64,000 nucleotides of DNA from Maricaulis maris_C. GTDB taxonomy: Bacteria; Pseudomonadota; Alphaproteobacteria; Caulobacterales; Maricaulaceae. Location: positions 186,001-250,000 of the forward strand of contig NZ_JAGDYT010000001.1 in NCBI RefSeq assembly GCF_049116555.1. The letters are read 5' to 3'. The notes below the pieces were generated by a model. The model made no database searches, had not been told where the DNA came from, and saw only the letters and a program-made list of their open reading frames with translations. Of the stretch, positions 6,061-13,661 are shown in pieces. Every line of letters starts with the position of its first letter. The stretch's first letter is position 1. A program made the position numbers and the translations under genes.

Positions 6061-7047
6061 ATGACCGAATCTGCCCGGAACCGCATCGTGATCGCCCGCG
6101 AACCCGGTGGGCCTGACGTGCTGGACGTGGTGTCGCGGCCTGTTCCAACACCCGGTCCGGGAGAAATCCGCATTCGCAATGTTGCGCGCGGCATCAATCG
6201 TCCCGACCAGATTGAACGATTGGGTTTCTACCCGGCGCCTGCCGGTGCGCCGGAAGGCCTGGGCCTTGAAGTCTCCGGGCATGTCGACGCGCTGGGCGAG
6301 GGCGTGGACGGGTTTGCGATCGGTGATCCGGTCTGCGCCCTGGTCGCTGGCGGCGGTTATGCGGACTGGTCTGTCGCACCGGTCGGCTCGGTCCTGCCGG
6401 TTCCGGACAGCGTGAGCGTGGCCGACGCCGCTGGTCTGCCCGAAACGGTGTTCACGGTCTGGACGAATGTGTTCGAGATTGGCGCCCTGTCGCACGGTGA
6501 AACATGTCTGGTTCACGGCGGCACAAGCGGGATCGGCTCGACGGCGATCCAGATGGCCAAGGCTGCGGGTGCACGCGTCATCGCGTCTGCCGGCACCGCG
6601 GACAAGGTTTCCCTGTGCGAGAAGCTGGGGGCGGATATCGCGATCAACTACCGGACTGCTGACTTCGAGGCTGTGGTCAATGAGGCCGGGGGTGCCGATG
6701 TTATCCTCGACATGGTTGGCGGGCGCTACGTCCAGAAGAATATCAATTGCGCGCGCATGGGCGGACGGATCGTCTCCATCGCCTTTCTCACGGGCAGCCG
6801 CGTCGAGCTCGATCTGATGCGCGTCATGCTCAAGCGGTTGACGCTGACGGGTTCCACCCTGCGCGCCCGACCGGTCGAGGAGAAGGCCCGACTCGCCGCC
6901 GCGGTGCGCCAAACGGTCTGGCCCTGGATCGCCAGCGGACAGCTTGCTCCGGTCATTGACAGCCGCTTTGCCCTGCAAGATGTGCGCGCCGCTCATGCGC
7001 GTCTGGACTCGGGTGCCCATGCTGGAAAAATTCTTCTCACGGACTGA
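6061..7047 (+). CDS. NAD(P)H-quinone oxidoreductase, PIG3/QOR type
   Basis: The 328-residue medium-chain reductase has no zinc site. The N-terminal GroES-like fold (about 1-125) includes GIGRP-type spacing at RGINRPDQIERLGFYPAPAG and EVSGHVDALGEGV. The C-terminal Rossmann domain carries HGGTSGIGSTAIQMAKAAGARVIA (about 150-175), the NADPH-binding loop, and SAGTADKVSLCEKLGAD, typical of PIG3. It would reduce quinones with NADPH in the cytoplasm. The structured leader of trcR follows and could end its transcript at 7180. Confidence 0.88.
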   Translation: MTESARNRIVIAREPGGPDVLDVVSRPVPTPGPGEIRIRNVARGINRPDQIERLGFYPAPAGAPEGLGLEVSGHVDALGEGVDGFAIGDPVCALVAGGGYADWSVAPVGSVLPVPDSVSVADAAGLPETVFTVWTNVFEIGALSHGETCLVHGGTSGIGSTAIQMAKAAGARVIASAGTADKVSLCEKLGADIAINYRTADFEAVVNEAGGADVILDMVGGRYVQKNINCARMGGRIVSIAFLTGSRVELDLMRVMLKRLTLTGSTLRARPVEEKARLAAAVRQTVWPWIASGQLAPVIDSRFALQDVRAAHARLDSGAHAGKILLTD

Positions 7048-7066
7048 ATTGTGCGCAGGGCCCCGC

Positions 7067-7095
7067 TTTCCACGGCCCGGCGTCTGCGTTATATA
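7067..7095 (+). promoter_or_regulatory. Promoter of the trcR leader
   Basis: TTTCCAC (7067-7073), a 14-base spacer and GTTATATA (7088-7095) match six of eight -10 positions of the Caulobacter housekeeping promoter. Transcription would start near 7102. It is the only AT-rich box in a GC-rich gap. Confidence 0.45.
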
Positions 7096-7101
7096 AGGCA
7101 C

Positions 7102-7180
7102 AAATCGCTGGATGGTGCAGATCCTGCCGCCAGCGTCGGAAGCCCAAGCCCGGCCGCCGCGTCGGGCTTTTTTTGTTTTT
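7102..7180 (+). ncRNA. Structured leader or small RNA before trcR
   Basis: The RNA predicted from the promoter at 7067-7095 contains CGCTGG (7106-7111) pairing with CCAGCG (7130-7135) and an inner GCAG-ATC-CTGC (7117-7127). It ends in a full intrinsic terminator. It is thus either a roughly 80-base small RNA or an attenuator for trcR, whose ATG is 36 bases further on. No known RNA family was recognised. Confidence 0.4.
7146..7180 (+). terminator. Terminator hairpin upstream of trcR
   Basis: AAGCCCG (7146-7152) pairs with CGGGCTT (7163-7169) and is followed by a run of T broken by one G. It would end transcripts from the quinone oxidoreductase as well as the short leader RNA. Transcripts for trcR must read through it or start within 7181-7215. 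Confidence 0.75.
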
Positions 7181-7215
7181 CTGCCCTGTTTGCCATTCCC
7201 CTGGGAGCTGAGACC

Positions 7216-7884
7216 ATGACCGAGATCCTGATGCCGAAAGCCACGGCTGTCTGGCTCGTCGACAACACCTCGCTGACCTTCGATCAGATCGCCGATTTCT
7301 GCGGTTTGCATCCGCTGGAAGTGAAGGGCATCGCCGATGGCGACGTCGCCGTAGGCGTGCGTGGTGCCGATCCGATTTCCAACGGTCAGCTGACCCGCGA
7401 AGAGATCGAGAAAGCCGAGAACACGGATACATACCGCATGACGGTCGTGAAGCCGAAATATTCCGAGCTTCACCAGCCGGCCAAGCGTCGTGGCCCGCGC
7501 TATACGCCGCTCTCGCGTCGCCAGAACCGTCCTGACGCAATTGCCTGGCTTGTCCGCAATCACCCGGAACTGGCCGACGCCCAGATCTCCAAGCTGATCG
7601 GCACGACCAAGACGACCATCCAGGCCGTGCGCGAGCGCAGCCACTGGAATTCGTCCAACATCAAGCCGACGGACCCGGTGTCGCTGGGTCTGTGCACCCA
7701 GATCGACCTGGATGAGCAGGTCAAGAAGGCGTCTTCGCGTCGCCGCAAGCTCGAGGAAGAAAACCCGGAGCTGCTGACCGACACGCTCAAGGCCCAGGAA
7801 GATCTGCACCAGGCTGAAGAGAAGCCGGTCCAGGAAGCCGAGATCGACCTGGAAACCCTGTTTGGTGGCAACAAGTCTGAATAG
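7216..7884 (+). CDS. trcR: Cell-cycle transcriptional regulator TrcR (DUF1013)
   Basis: The 222-residue protein belongs to DUF1013, the TrcR family that associates with RNA polymerase and helps drive cell-cycle transcription in alphaproteobacteria. The N-terminal half has a helix-turn-helix-like segment (TAVWLVDNTSLTFDQIADFCGLHPLEVKGIADG, about 9-42). A second repeat of the same idea is DAIAWLVRNHPELADAQISKLIGTTKTTIQAVRER (about 102-137). A charged coiled tail follows. ATG 7216 with GGGAG upstream is chosen; the earlier in-frame ATG at 7051 would place the terminator inside the gene. It is monocistronic. Confidence 0.88.
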   Translation: MTEILMPKATAVWLVDNTSLTFDQIADFCGLHPLEVKGIADGDVAVGVRGADPISNGQLTREEIEKAENTDTYRMTVVKPKYSELHQPAKRRGPRYTPLSRRQNRPDAIAWLVRNHPELADAQISKLIGTTKTTIQAVRERSHWNSSNIKPTDPVSLGLCTQIDLDEQVKKASSRRRKLEEENPELLTDTLKAQEDLHQAEEKPVQEAEIDLETLFGGNKSE

Positions 7885-7903
7885 CCGGTTACAAACCCGA
7901 CAC

Positions 7904-7940
7904 GAAAAGGCCTGGAACCCACTGGTTCCAGGCCTTTTTT
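7904..7940 (+). terminator. trcR terminator
   Basis: AAAAGGCCTGGAAC-CCACTG-GTTCCAGGCCTTTTTT is a long perfect hairpin with a U-run on the trcR strand and an A-run serving the convergent dehydrogenase gene. Confidence 0.92.
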
Positions 7941-7964
7941 CTATCTATTGCCTTTGGTGCCTGA

Positions 7965-8765
7965 TCAGCCCCTGGGGACGGTGTAGTTCATCGCGAGGCG
8001 ACCACCATCGGCGTAAATGGTCGTGCCTGTGATGTAGCTGGCATCCTTGGAGGCGAGGAAGGAGGCGACCGAGGCAATCTCGTCTGGGTCACCGATCCGC
8101 TGAAGCGGGGTGCGTGACATGATCTTGTCCATCGCCTCGGGATTGTCATTCACTGCCTTGAGGACATCGGTATTGATGCTGCCCGGGCCGATCGCGTTGA
8201 CACGAATGCCGTATTTGGCCAGGCCGAGCGCCATGGACTTTGTCATCTGGTTGATGGCGCCCTTGGTGGCGCAATAGGCCAGTTGGTCCGGGATCGCCAT
8301 CACGCCATTGACCGAAGACATGTTGATGATGGCATAGCGGCGGCGCACGTCTTCGGCGCGTTCGCCATCTTCCTCGATCTGGTCGACCATCTGGCGGGCG
8401 GCTTCGCGCGCGACCAGGAAGGCCCCGCGCAGATTGACGCCCATCACCTTGTCGAAATCGGCCTCGGACAGGTCGAGAATATTGCCGCTTGCCACGATAC
8501 CGGCATTGTTCACCAGCACATCGAGACGGTCGAAAGTGGAGCGGGTCTCCGACAGGAGATTATTCACGGCAAGCCGGTCGGCGACATTGCAGGACACGAA
8601 GAGTGCCTTGCCCTTGTCGGCCCCGAGCTCGTCGGCCAGGGCCTGGCCGGCATGCGTGTCGATATCGGCGATGACGACATGGCAGCCATCTTCAGAGAGA
8701 CGACGGGCACAGGCCTTGCCGATACCATTGGCCCCTCCGGTTACGATTGCGACGCGATCACCCAT
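7965..8765 (-). CDS. Short-chain dehydrogenase/reductase
   Basis: The 266-residue classical SDR has the nucleotide-binding TGGANGIGKA (about residue 9), IADID at the end of the second strand (an Asp preferring NAD over NADP), NNAG near 87, catalytic Ser in INMSSVNG and YCATK at about 162-166. GPGSINTD and the C-terminal YITGTTIYADGG are also typical. ATG 8765 has GAGG seven bases upstream and is preferred over TTG 8771. The substrate is unknown. It is transcribed alone, convergent with trcR. Confidence 0.9.
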   Translation of the reverse strand: MGDRVAIVTGGANGIGKACARRLSEDGCHVVIADIDTHAGQALADELGADKGKALFVSCNVADRLAVNNLLSETRSTFDRLDVLVNNAGIVASGNILDLSEADFDKVMGVNLRGAFLVAREAARQMVDQIEEDGERAEDVRRRYAIINMSSVNGVMAIPDQLAYCATKGAINQMTKSMALGLAKYGIRVNAIGPGSINTDVLKAVNDNPEAMDKIMSRTPLQRIGDPDEIASVASFLASKDASYITGTTIYADGGRLAMNYTVPRG

Positions 8766-8873
8766 GCTCAATCCTCATTGCCGCCACGCTTGCGCGTGAC
8801 CACCAGATGCTGACCTTGCACAGGCGGGGGCGGCTGGCAATCCATCGCAGAAGTCCCCGAACCCGACCCGGGC

Positions 8874-9740
8874 TCAGGGATTATGGGTGCGCTCATAGTC
8901 TTCGGTGATTTCCGGGTCATCCGGTGAGAGCTGCCAGGCGCGACGATAGAGCGGTAGGGCTTCGTCCAGGCGGCCGAGTGCTTCGAGGGCCGCAGCGTGT
9001 GAATGGACGATGGCGCCCACCTCCGGCTCGGCCGCGACAGCCTGCTCGCATAGTGGCAGCGCGGTCTCGGCCCGGCTATCCTGGATCAGGGTCCAGCACA
9101 GCATGTTAAGCGCGTTGCCATCGGCCGGATCGAGCTCGACCGCGCGGCGTGCATCGTCGACGGCGGACCGGGTCATGCCCGCGTCAAGCAGCGCGCCGGA
9201 ACGATTGATCCAGGCACCGATCCAGTCCGGTTCAAGGCGGACGACATTGTCGAAGGCGACCACGGCTTCCGCGTCCCGGTCGAGGGCCTGATAGACAACG
9301 CCCAGGGAGACATGGGTCAGCGTGTCATCCGGCGCGGCCCTGGCGGCCAGCGCGAGGTCATCCAAAGCGCCGTCATATTGGCCAAGCTCGGAGCGGGCGA
9401 TACCACGATTGCGGTAGAGGGTCGGCTCGACCATGCGGCCGCCCCGTGTCTCGACTATGGCGAAGGCAAAATTATACGCCTCAAGCGCGGCCTGGAAATC
9501 CTGCTGAGCCAGCAACGCGGCCCCGAGAGCGGCATAGACGGCAATTTCCTGGTTCATCTCCAGCTCGGCTGCATCGAGGCATTCGCGCAGCAGGCGGACA
9601 GCTTCTTCATGATCGCCCAGACCGAGCGCAGCGCTCCCGGCGGAACAGGCGGGCGTCTCAACCCCGGTCTGGGCATGCGCCGGCGCCAGGCCGGCGGGCA
9701 GCATGAGGGCGAGGGCGGCCAGGGCGGCGGGAAAACGCAT
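8874..9740 (-). CDS. Exported tetratricopeptide repeat protein
   Basis: The 288-residue protein begins with a signal peptide (RFPAALAALALMLPAGLAPAHAQ) and then has about six TPR units. The clearest are YRNRGIARSELGQYDGALDDLALAARAAPDD, THVSLGVVYQALDRDAEAVVAFDNVVRLEPDW and AWINRSGALLDAGMTRSAVDDARRAVELDPAD. It is a periplasmic scaffold of unknown partner. ATG 9740 is chosen for GGAG at the right distance. It lies downstream of the DUF465 gene terminator and so has its own promoter. Confidence 0.85.
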   Translation of the reverse strand: MRFPAALAALALMLPAGLAPAHAQTGVETPACSAGSAALGLGDHEEAVRLLRECLDAAELEMNQEIAVYAALGAALLAQQDFQAALEAYNFAFAIVETRGGRMVEPTLYRNRGIARSELGQYDGALDDLALAARAAPDDTLTHVSLGVVYQALDRDAEAVVAFDNVVRLEPDWIGAWINRSGALLDAGMTRSAVDDARRAVELDPADGNALNMLCWTLIQDSRAETALPLCEQAVAAEPEVGAIVHSHAAALEALGRLDEALPLYRRAWQLSPDDPEITEDYERTHNP

Positions 9741-9778
9741 CAACAACTCCGTGATAACCTGATGGTCAGTGTAGCGCG

Positions 9779-9807
9779 CAAAAAGGGCGGCCCGAAAGCC
9801 GCCCCAC
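9779..9807 (-). terminator. Terminator of the DUF465 gene
   Basis: Read on the minus strand, GGGGCGGC-TTTC-GGGCCGCCC is followed by TTTTT. It ends the 9832-10020 gene and insulates the TPR gene. Confidence 0.75.
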
Positions 9808-9831
9808 AGATAATTGCTCTGATGTAATCCG

Positions 9832-10020
9832 CTAACCCGTCAGCGTCTCGTGCGCCGATAGTCGCAAACTTTCTATCTGCTCCTTGAGCCTGAGCTTTTG
9901 TTTCTTGAGTCGCGCCAGTTCCAGGGAATCCGCCGACGGGTGCTTCGTGACCTCGTCGATTTGTGTATCCAGACGCGTGTGCTTAGCGTCGAGCTCACGG
10001 ATGCGGGCTTCGATGGGCAT
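9832..10020 (-). CDS. DUF465 (YdcH-like) coiled-coil protein
   Basis: The 62-residue protein is a short antiparallel coiled coil: IEARIRELDAKHTRLDTQIDEVTKHPSADSLELARLKKQKLRLKEQIESL. The SLELARLKKQKLRLKEQI stretch is the DUF465 hallmark. The role is unknown; such proteins are small, abundant and widespread in proteobacteria. A related second copy is at 10871-11083 on the other strand, with ubiX between them. Confidence 0.85.
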   Translation of the reverse strand: MPIEARIRELDAKHTRLDTQIDEVTKHPSADSLELARLKKQKLRLKEQIESLRLSAHETLTG

Positions 10021-10085
10021 GGAGACGTCTCCCTTTTGTGAAGTGGAACCTCGATTGAAGCATGTTCCCGCCTTATGTCTATTCA

Positions 10086-10097
10086 CGAAACGTTTCG
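10086..10097. promoter_or_regulatory. Perfect 12-bp palindrome over the ubiX ribosome-binding site
   Basis: CGAAACGTTTCG reads identically on both strands and ends at the GAGG that serves the ubiX ATG at 10108. It lies in the 87-base gap between the divergent DUF465 and ubiX genes, so a bound protein or an RNA fold here could affect both. No regulator is identified. Confidence 0.45.
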
Positions 10098-10107
10098 AGG
10101 TTAGAAG

Positions 10108-10695
10108 ATGGTGAAGCCGGATCGGATGATTGTCGGAGTGTCGGGCGCTTCCGGCATCATTTACGGGATACGGGCAATGGAAGCGCTGAAGGCGCTGGGT
10201 GTCGAGACACATCTGGTCGCCTCGAAGGCTGCCGAGATGACGCTTGGGTATGAAACCGAGTTTTCCATCAAGGACTTCCGGGCCAAGGCTGACCATGTCT
10301 ACAAAATGCCCGATGTGGGCGCGCCGATCGCTTCGGGCTCCTTTGCGACGCGCGGCATGTTGATCGCGCCATGCTCTGTGAAGACCATGTCCGAAATCGC
10401 GACAGGTGTGACATCAAGCCTCCTGACACGCGCCGCAGACGTGGTGCTCAAGGAGCGGCGACGCCTTGTTCTCATGGTGCGCGAGACGCCCTTCCACCTT
10501 GGTCATCTGCGCACAATGGAAGCGTTGACCGAGATGGGAGCCGTGATTTGCCCGCCTCTGCCGGCCTTTTACGCCAAGCCAACCTGTATTGACGATCTGG
10601 TTGATCAATCGGTCGGGCGGGCACTGGACCTGTTCGGACTGGACTGGGACGGGACCCGGCGCTGGGGCGAGGATCTCGAAGGTGGTCGCCGTTAG
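10108..10695 (+). CDS. ubiX: Flavin prenyltransferase UbiX
   Basis: The 195-residue enzyme joins dimethylallyl phosphate to FMN to make the prenylated flavin cofactor of the decarboxylase UbiD, in ubiquinone biosynthesis. MIVGVSGASGIIYGIRAMEAL (about 7-27) is the FMN loop. IAPCSVKTMSEIATGVTSSLLTRAADVVLKERRRLVLMVRETPFH (about 87-130) is the family signature, with RETP binding phosphate. PAFYAKPTCIDDLVDQSVGRALDLFGL closes the dodecamer-forming tail. ubiD is not adjacent. The ribosome site overlaps a palindrome. Confidence 0.95.
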   Translation: MVKPDRMIVGVSGASGIIYGIRAMEALKALGVETHLVASKAAEMTLGYETEFSIKDFRAKADHVYKMPDVGAPIASGSFATRGMLIAPCSVKTMSEIATGVTSSLLTRAADVVLKERRRLVLMVRETPFHLGHLRTMEALTEMGAVICPPLPAFYAKPTCIDDLVDQSVGRALDLFGLDWDGTRRWGEDLEGGRR

Positions 10696-10737
10696 GGCGA
10701 TGTTCGCACCTGCAGCGCGATCGGCGATTTATTTGAC

Positions 10738-10776
10738 CCGCGAATGGCGGTACCTTATGCGCTTCGCCATTCGCGG
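10738..10776. repeat. Perfect 12-bp inverted repeat hairpin
   Basis: CCGCGAATGGCG (10738-10749) and CGCCATTCGCGG (10765-10776) pair perfectly around a 15-base loop. A second, weaker hairpin (GCCGCCAC-TC-GTGGTGGC) follows at 10787-10804. There is no U-run. The element lies between ubiX and the second DUF465 gene; it may be an mRNA processing or stability structure, or a protein site. Direct repeats of AGATCAGAA follow just before the next start. Confidence 0.6.
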
Positions 10777-10870
10777 CTGAGTGGGCCGCCACTCGTGGTG
10801 GCCGGTCCGGTGGCCGGACGATGTTGATCAAAACAAGATCAGAACCAGATCAGAAAGAGACGGCTGAGGA

Positions 10871-11083
10871 ATGGATGGAGAATTCCTGGACCAGCAGGCC
10901 CTGACCGACCGGATCGAGCGCCTGCGGGAGCAGCATGAAACCCTCAATCACGAAGTCGATGTCCTGGCCGAGAACGGGGTGATCGATCAGCTCAAATTCG
11001 CCCGTCTGAAGAAAGAAAAGCTACGGATCAAGGATCAGATCTCGCAGCTCGAAGACCAGATCACGCCCGACATCATCGCTTGA
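10871..11083 (+). CDS. DUF465 (YdcH-like) coiled-coil protein, second copy
   Basis: The 70-residue protein has the same layout as the 9832-10020 product, with LTDRIERLREQHETLNHEVDVL and the signature DQLKFARLKKEKLRIKDQISQLEDQI. It is a short helical hairpin of unknown function. It follows ubiX on the same strand after a gap rich in inverted repeats. The two copies flank ubiX and are diverged, so they are old paralogues rather than a recent duplication. Confidence 0.82.
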   Translation: MDGEFLDQQALTDRIERLREQHETLNHEVDVLAENGVIDQLKFARLKKEKLRIKDQISQLEDQITPDIIA

Positions 11084-11111
11084 ATCTGCAGCCGACCATC
11101 CGGCCGGGCGA

Positions 11112-11855
11112 TCAGGCCTGCCTGCGTTTTTCGTCCTGTTCGGACTTCTGTGATTGCTTGCAGGCATACATGGCCGCATCCGCGCTCGCCATGATGTCCT
11201 CGGCCTTGTGTCCGGCCATCAAGGGCTGGCAGCCCCAGGCCGTTCCCACCGTCAGCTTGCGTCCGGCGTAGTCGAAAGGTGTCGTCGAGACGCGCTCGGC
11301 GAGCTCACGGGCCTTGCTTTCAGCGCCATCGGCGCCGGTCAGGGTCAACACGACCGCAAACTCGTCGCCGCCAAGGCGGCCAACCGCATCGGTCTCGCGC
11401 ACATGGGCGGTCAGCAGGTTGGCGACATGATGCAGCGCGGCGTCGCCGGCGGCATGGCCATAATCGTCATTGATTGCCTTGAAGCCGTTGAGGTCGAAAT
11501 AGACCAGGGCAGACGGTGCATTATGGCGTTCGGCCAGGGCGAGGGCGCGGCTGACTTCGCGCAGGAAGGCGCGGCGGTTCAGGACGGGCAGCATGACGTC
11601 GTGATCAGCCAGGGATTCCAGTTCGCGGACGCGGCCGCGCAAGCGTTCGGTTTCCTTGCGGAGCTGATCAACTTCGCCCATCAATGAAAGCAGGGCGCGC
11701 TGGACATTGGGTGTCAGTTCCGCTTCCGGAACACCCATGATCGAGGCGGCATCCGAGGTGGGCGGACTCGCGCTCGCCGTGCCGGACTTGCGGGCAGTTT
11801 CGGTTTTTCCGGGGCGGGAGACATTCCCGGTTGGGCTGGTCGGTCCGATGCGCAT
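11112..11855 (-). CDS. Diguanylate cyclase (GGDEF), soluble
   Basis: The 247-residue protein makes cyclic di-GMP from two GTP. A low-complexity N-terminus (1-40) leads to a coiled coil (about 50-82, LMGEVDQLRKETERLRGRVRELESL) that should pair two GGDEF domains. The GGDEF domain (about 82-235) has DHDVMLPVLNRRAF, YFDLNGFKAINDDYGHAAGD and an intact GGDEF. RETD sits five residues before GGDEF, which is the inhibitory I-site, so product inhibition is expected. It has no membrane segment and no sensor domain. It could feed c-di-GMP to the CtrA pathway, but this is inference. Confidence 0.92.
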   Translation of the reverse strand: MRIGPTSPTGNVSRPGKTETARKSGTASASPPTSDAASIMGVPEAELTPNVQRALLSLMGEVDQLRKETERLRGRVRELESLADHDVMLPVLNRRAFLREVSRALALAERHNAPSALVYFDLNGFKAINDDYGHAAGDAALHHVANLLTAHVRETDAVGRLGGDEFAVVLTLTGADGAESKARELAERVSTTPFDYAGRKLTVGTAWGCQPLMAGHKAEDIMASADAAMYACKQSQKSEQDEKRRQA

Positions 11856-11955
11856 GGCTCGATCCTATTCGAATCTGTTCGCACCTAGGCTCGCGAGTTG
11901 TGGTTAAGAAACGGTCAAGCGCGGGCCCGTCTTGCCCTTGCCTTGCTGGATCTTC

Positions 11956-11984
11956 TTGACCTTCACGCGCGCAGAGCTATGGTC
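11956..11984 (+). promoter_or_regulatory. purEK promoter
   Basis: TTGACCT (11956-11962), a 13-base spacer and GCTATGGTC (11976-11984) fit the Caulobacter housekeeping promoter closely. The start point would be near 11990, leaving a 25-base leader with AGGA before the purE ATG. Confidence 0.6.
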
Positions 11985-12015
11985 GCGCGCTTCCTTTTCA
12001 CGCGCAGGAAGCGTC

Positions 12016-12537
12016 ATGAGCGTAGTTTCGCCGTCCTCCACCGACCTCTCCACATCAGCCGTCGATGTCGCCATCGTCATGGGTTCGCGCTCTGATTGGC
12101 CGACCATGGGGAAGGCCGCTGCCATTCTCGAAGAGTTGGGAATCAGCTTCGACGCCCAGGTCGTGTCCGCACATCGGACGCCGGATCGGCTGGTCAGTTT
12201 TTCCAGGACGGCGCGGGAGCGCGGCGTCAAGGTCGTGATCGCGGGTGCCGGTGGCGCCGCACACCTGCCCGGCATGGTCGCTTCGATGACCTCGCTTCCC
12301 GTTCTCGGCGTTCCTGTGAAGTCCAAGGCGTTGAACGGGCAGGATAGTCTGCTCTCCATCGTCCAGATGCCCGGTGGCGTGCCCGTCGGGACACTGGCCA
12401 TTGGCGATGCGGGCGCGAAGAATGCCGGCCTTCTGGCGGCCTCCATCCTCTCTTTGATGGATACGGGCCTGGCCGAGCGTCTGGATGCCTGGCGTCAGGC
12501 GCAGACCGATAGTGTTCCGGTGACAGTCGAGGACTGA
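12016..12537 (+). CDS. purE: N5-carboxyaminoimidazole ribonucleotide mutase PurE
   Basis: The 173-residue class I PurE moves the carboxyl group of N5-CAIR to make CAIR in purine biosynthesis. VAIVMGSRSDWPTM (about 17-30) binds substrate phosphate, VVSAHRTPDRL (about 47-57) contains the catalytic His, and AGAGGAAHLPGMVASMTSLPVLGVPV and SIVQMPGGVPVGTLAIG are the other conserved loops. ATG 12016 has AGGA upstream and removes an unrelated 28-residue extension. It is four bases from purK and forms an operon with it. Confidence 0.96.
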   Translation: MSVVSPSSTDLSTSAVDVAIVMGSRSDWPTMGKAAAILEELGISFDAQVVSAHRTPDRLVSFSRTARERGVKVVIAGAGGAAHLPGMVASMTSLPVLGVPVKSKALNGQDSLLSIVQMPGGVPVGTLAIGDAGAKNAGLLAASILSLMDTGLAERLDAWRQAQTDSVPVTVED

Positions 12538-12541
12538 TGCG

Positions 12542-13621
12542 ATGAGCGATGCGCCGCTGGCACCGGGCAGTGTGATCGGTATTCTCGGCGGCGGTCAGTT
12601 GGGTCGCATGCTGGCCAATGCCGGCGCCGCGCTGGGCTTTGACGTCCACATCTATGATCCCGAACCCGATTGTCCGGCCAGTCGCGTCGCCGCGCGCAGC
12701 TATTGTGCGCCGTGGGATGATGCCGGCGCGGTCGCGAACTTTGCCAGTCGCTGCGATGCCATCACCTATGAGTTCGAGAATGTCCCGGTCGAGACCGTAG
12801 CCATCGCCGCCGCGGCAGCGTCGCTGCGACCCGGCGCCAGGTCGCTGGAACTGACCCAGGACCGCTTCATCGAGAAGCACTTTATCAATCGACAGGGCGT
12901 GAAGACGGTTCCCTTTGCCCAGGTCGATGATGTCGACAGCCTGGAAGCGGCGATCGAGAATATTGGCCTGCCGGCTGTGCTGAAGACCCGGCGCTTTGGT
13001 TATGATGGCAAGGGCCAGGCCTGGATCCGTGAGGTCGAGGATGCCGGGGCGGCCTGGGAGGCCATTGGTGGCCAGGCGGCCATTCTGGAGGGCGCAGCAG
13101 CCTTCAAGCGCGAATTGTCCGTCGTGGCTGCCCGCTCGGTGACCGGCGAGGTCCTGGCCTTCCCGCTGGCCGAGAATGTCCATGGCGACGGCATACTGAA
13201 GACGACCACTGCCCCGGCGCCCGGCCTCGACAGGAAGACCCAGGACCGCGCCCTGGCAATTGCCCGGGCCCTGGGAGATGGCCTCGAGCATGTCGGCGTG
13301 TTTGCGGTGGAGCTCTTTGATCTCGGCGATGGCGAATTGATCGTCAATGAGATCGCGCCGCGGGTTCACAATACCGGTCACTGGACCATGGATGGCTGCG
13401 GCTGCAGCCAGTTTGAACAGCATATGCGCGCTGTTGCCGGCTGGCCGCTGGGTGACCCGGCTGCGCATTCGGCCTGCGTGATGACCAATCTCATCGGCCA
13501 TGATGCCGATGGCTGGGCAGCCCTCAGTGCTGACCCGCAGGTTCGCCTCCACCTCTACGGCAAGCGCGAAATCCGCGCCGGCCGCAAGATGGGTCATGTG
13601 AATCGGTTGTCGGCGCTCTGA
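12542..13621 (+). CDS. purK: N5-carboxyaminoimidazole ribonucleotide synthase PurK
   Basis: The 359-residue ATP-grasp enzyme makes N5-CAIR from AIR, bicarbonate and ATP, the substrate of PurE encoded just upstream. It has the N-terminal ILGGGQLGRMLANAGAALGF (about 14-33), the ATP-grasp lysine region TRRFGYDGKGQAWI (about 150-163) and the metal/substrate-binding NEIAPRVHNTGHWTMDGCGCSQFEQHMRA near 268-296. The length is usual. PurE-PurK pairing implies the bacterial two-step route rather than direct carboxylation. Confidence 0.96.
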   Translation: MSDAPLAPGSVIGILGGGQLGRMLANAGAALGFDVHIYDPEPDCPASRVAARSYCAPWDDAGAVANFASRCDAITYEFENVPVETVAIAAAAASLRPGARSLELTQDRFIEKHFINRQGVKTVPFAQVDDVDSLEAAIENIGLPAVLKTRRFGYDGKGQAWIREVEDAGAAWEAIGGQAAILEGAAAFKRELSVVAARSVTGEVLAFPLAENVHGDGILKTTTAPAPGLDRKTQDRALAIARALGDGLEHVGVFAVELFDLGDGELIVNEIAPRVHNTGHWTMDGCGCSQFEQHMRAVAGWPLGDPAAHSACVMTNLIGHDADGWAALSADPQVRLHLYGKREIRAGRKMGHVNRLSAL

Positions 13622-13661
13622 GCCTCCTTACAAAGCCCGCCGGACCCCTTATGTTAAGGGC

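Noticed and set aside
6031..7809. 592-residue minus-strand frame across the quinone oxidoreductase and trcR
   Set aside because: It is antisense to two well-supported genes, has low-complexity, Arg/His-rich composition and no domain. High GC keeps such frames open.
12227..13597. 456-residue minus-strand frame opposite purE and purK
   Set aside because: It is a GC shadow of conserved purine genes with no recognisable domain.
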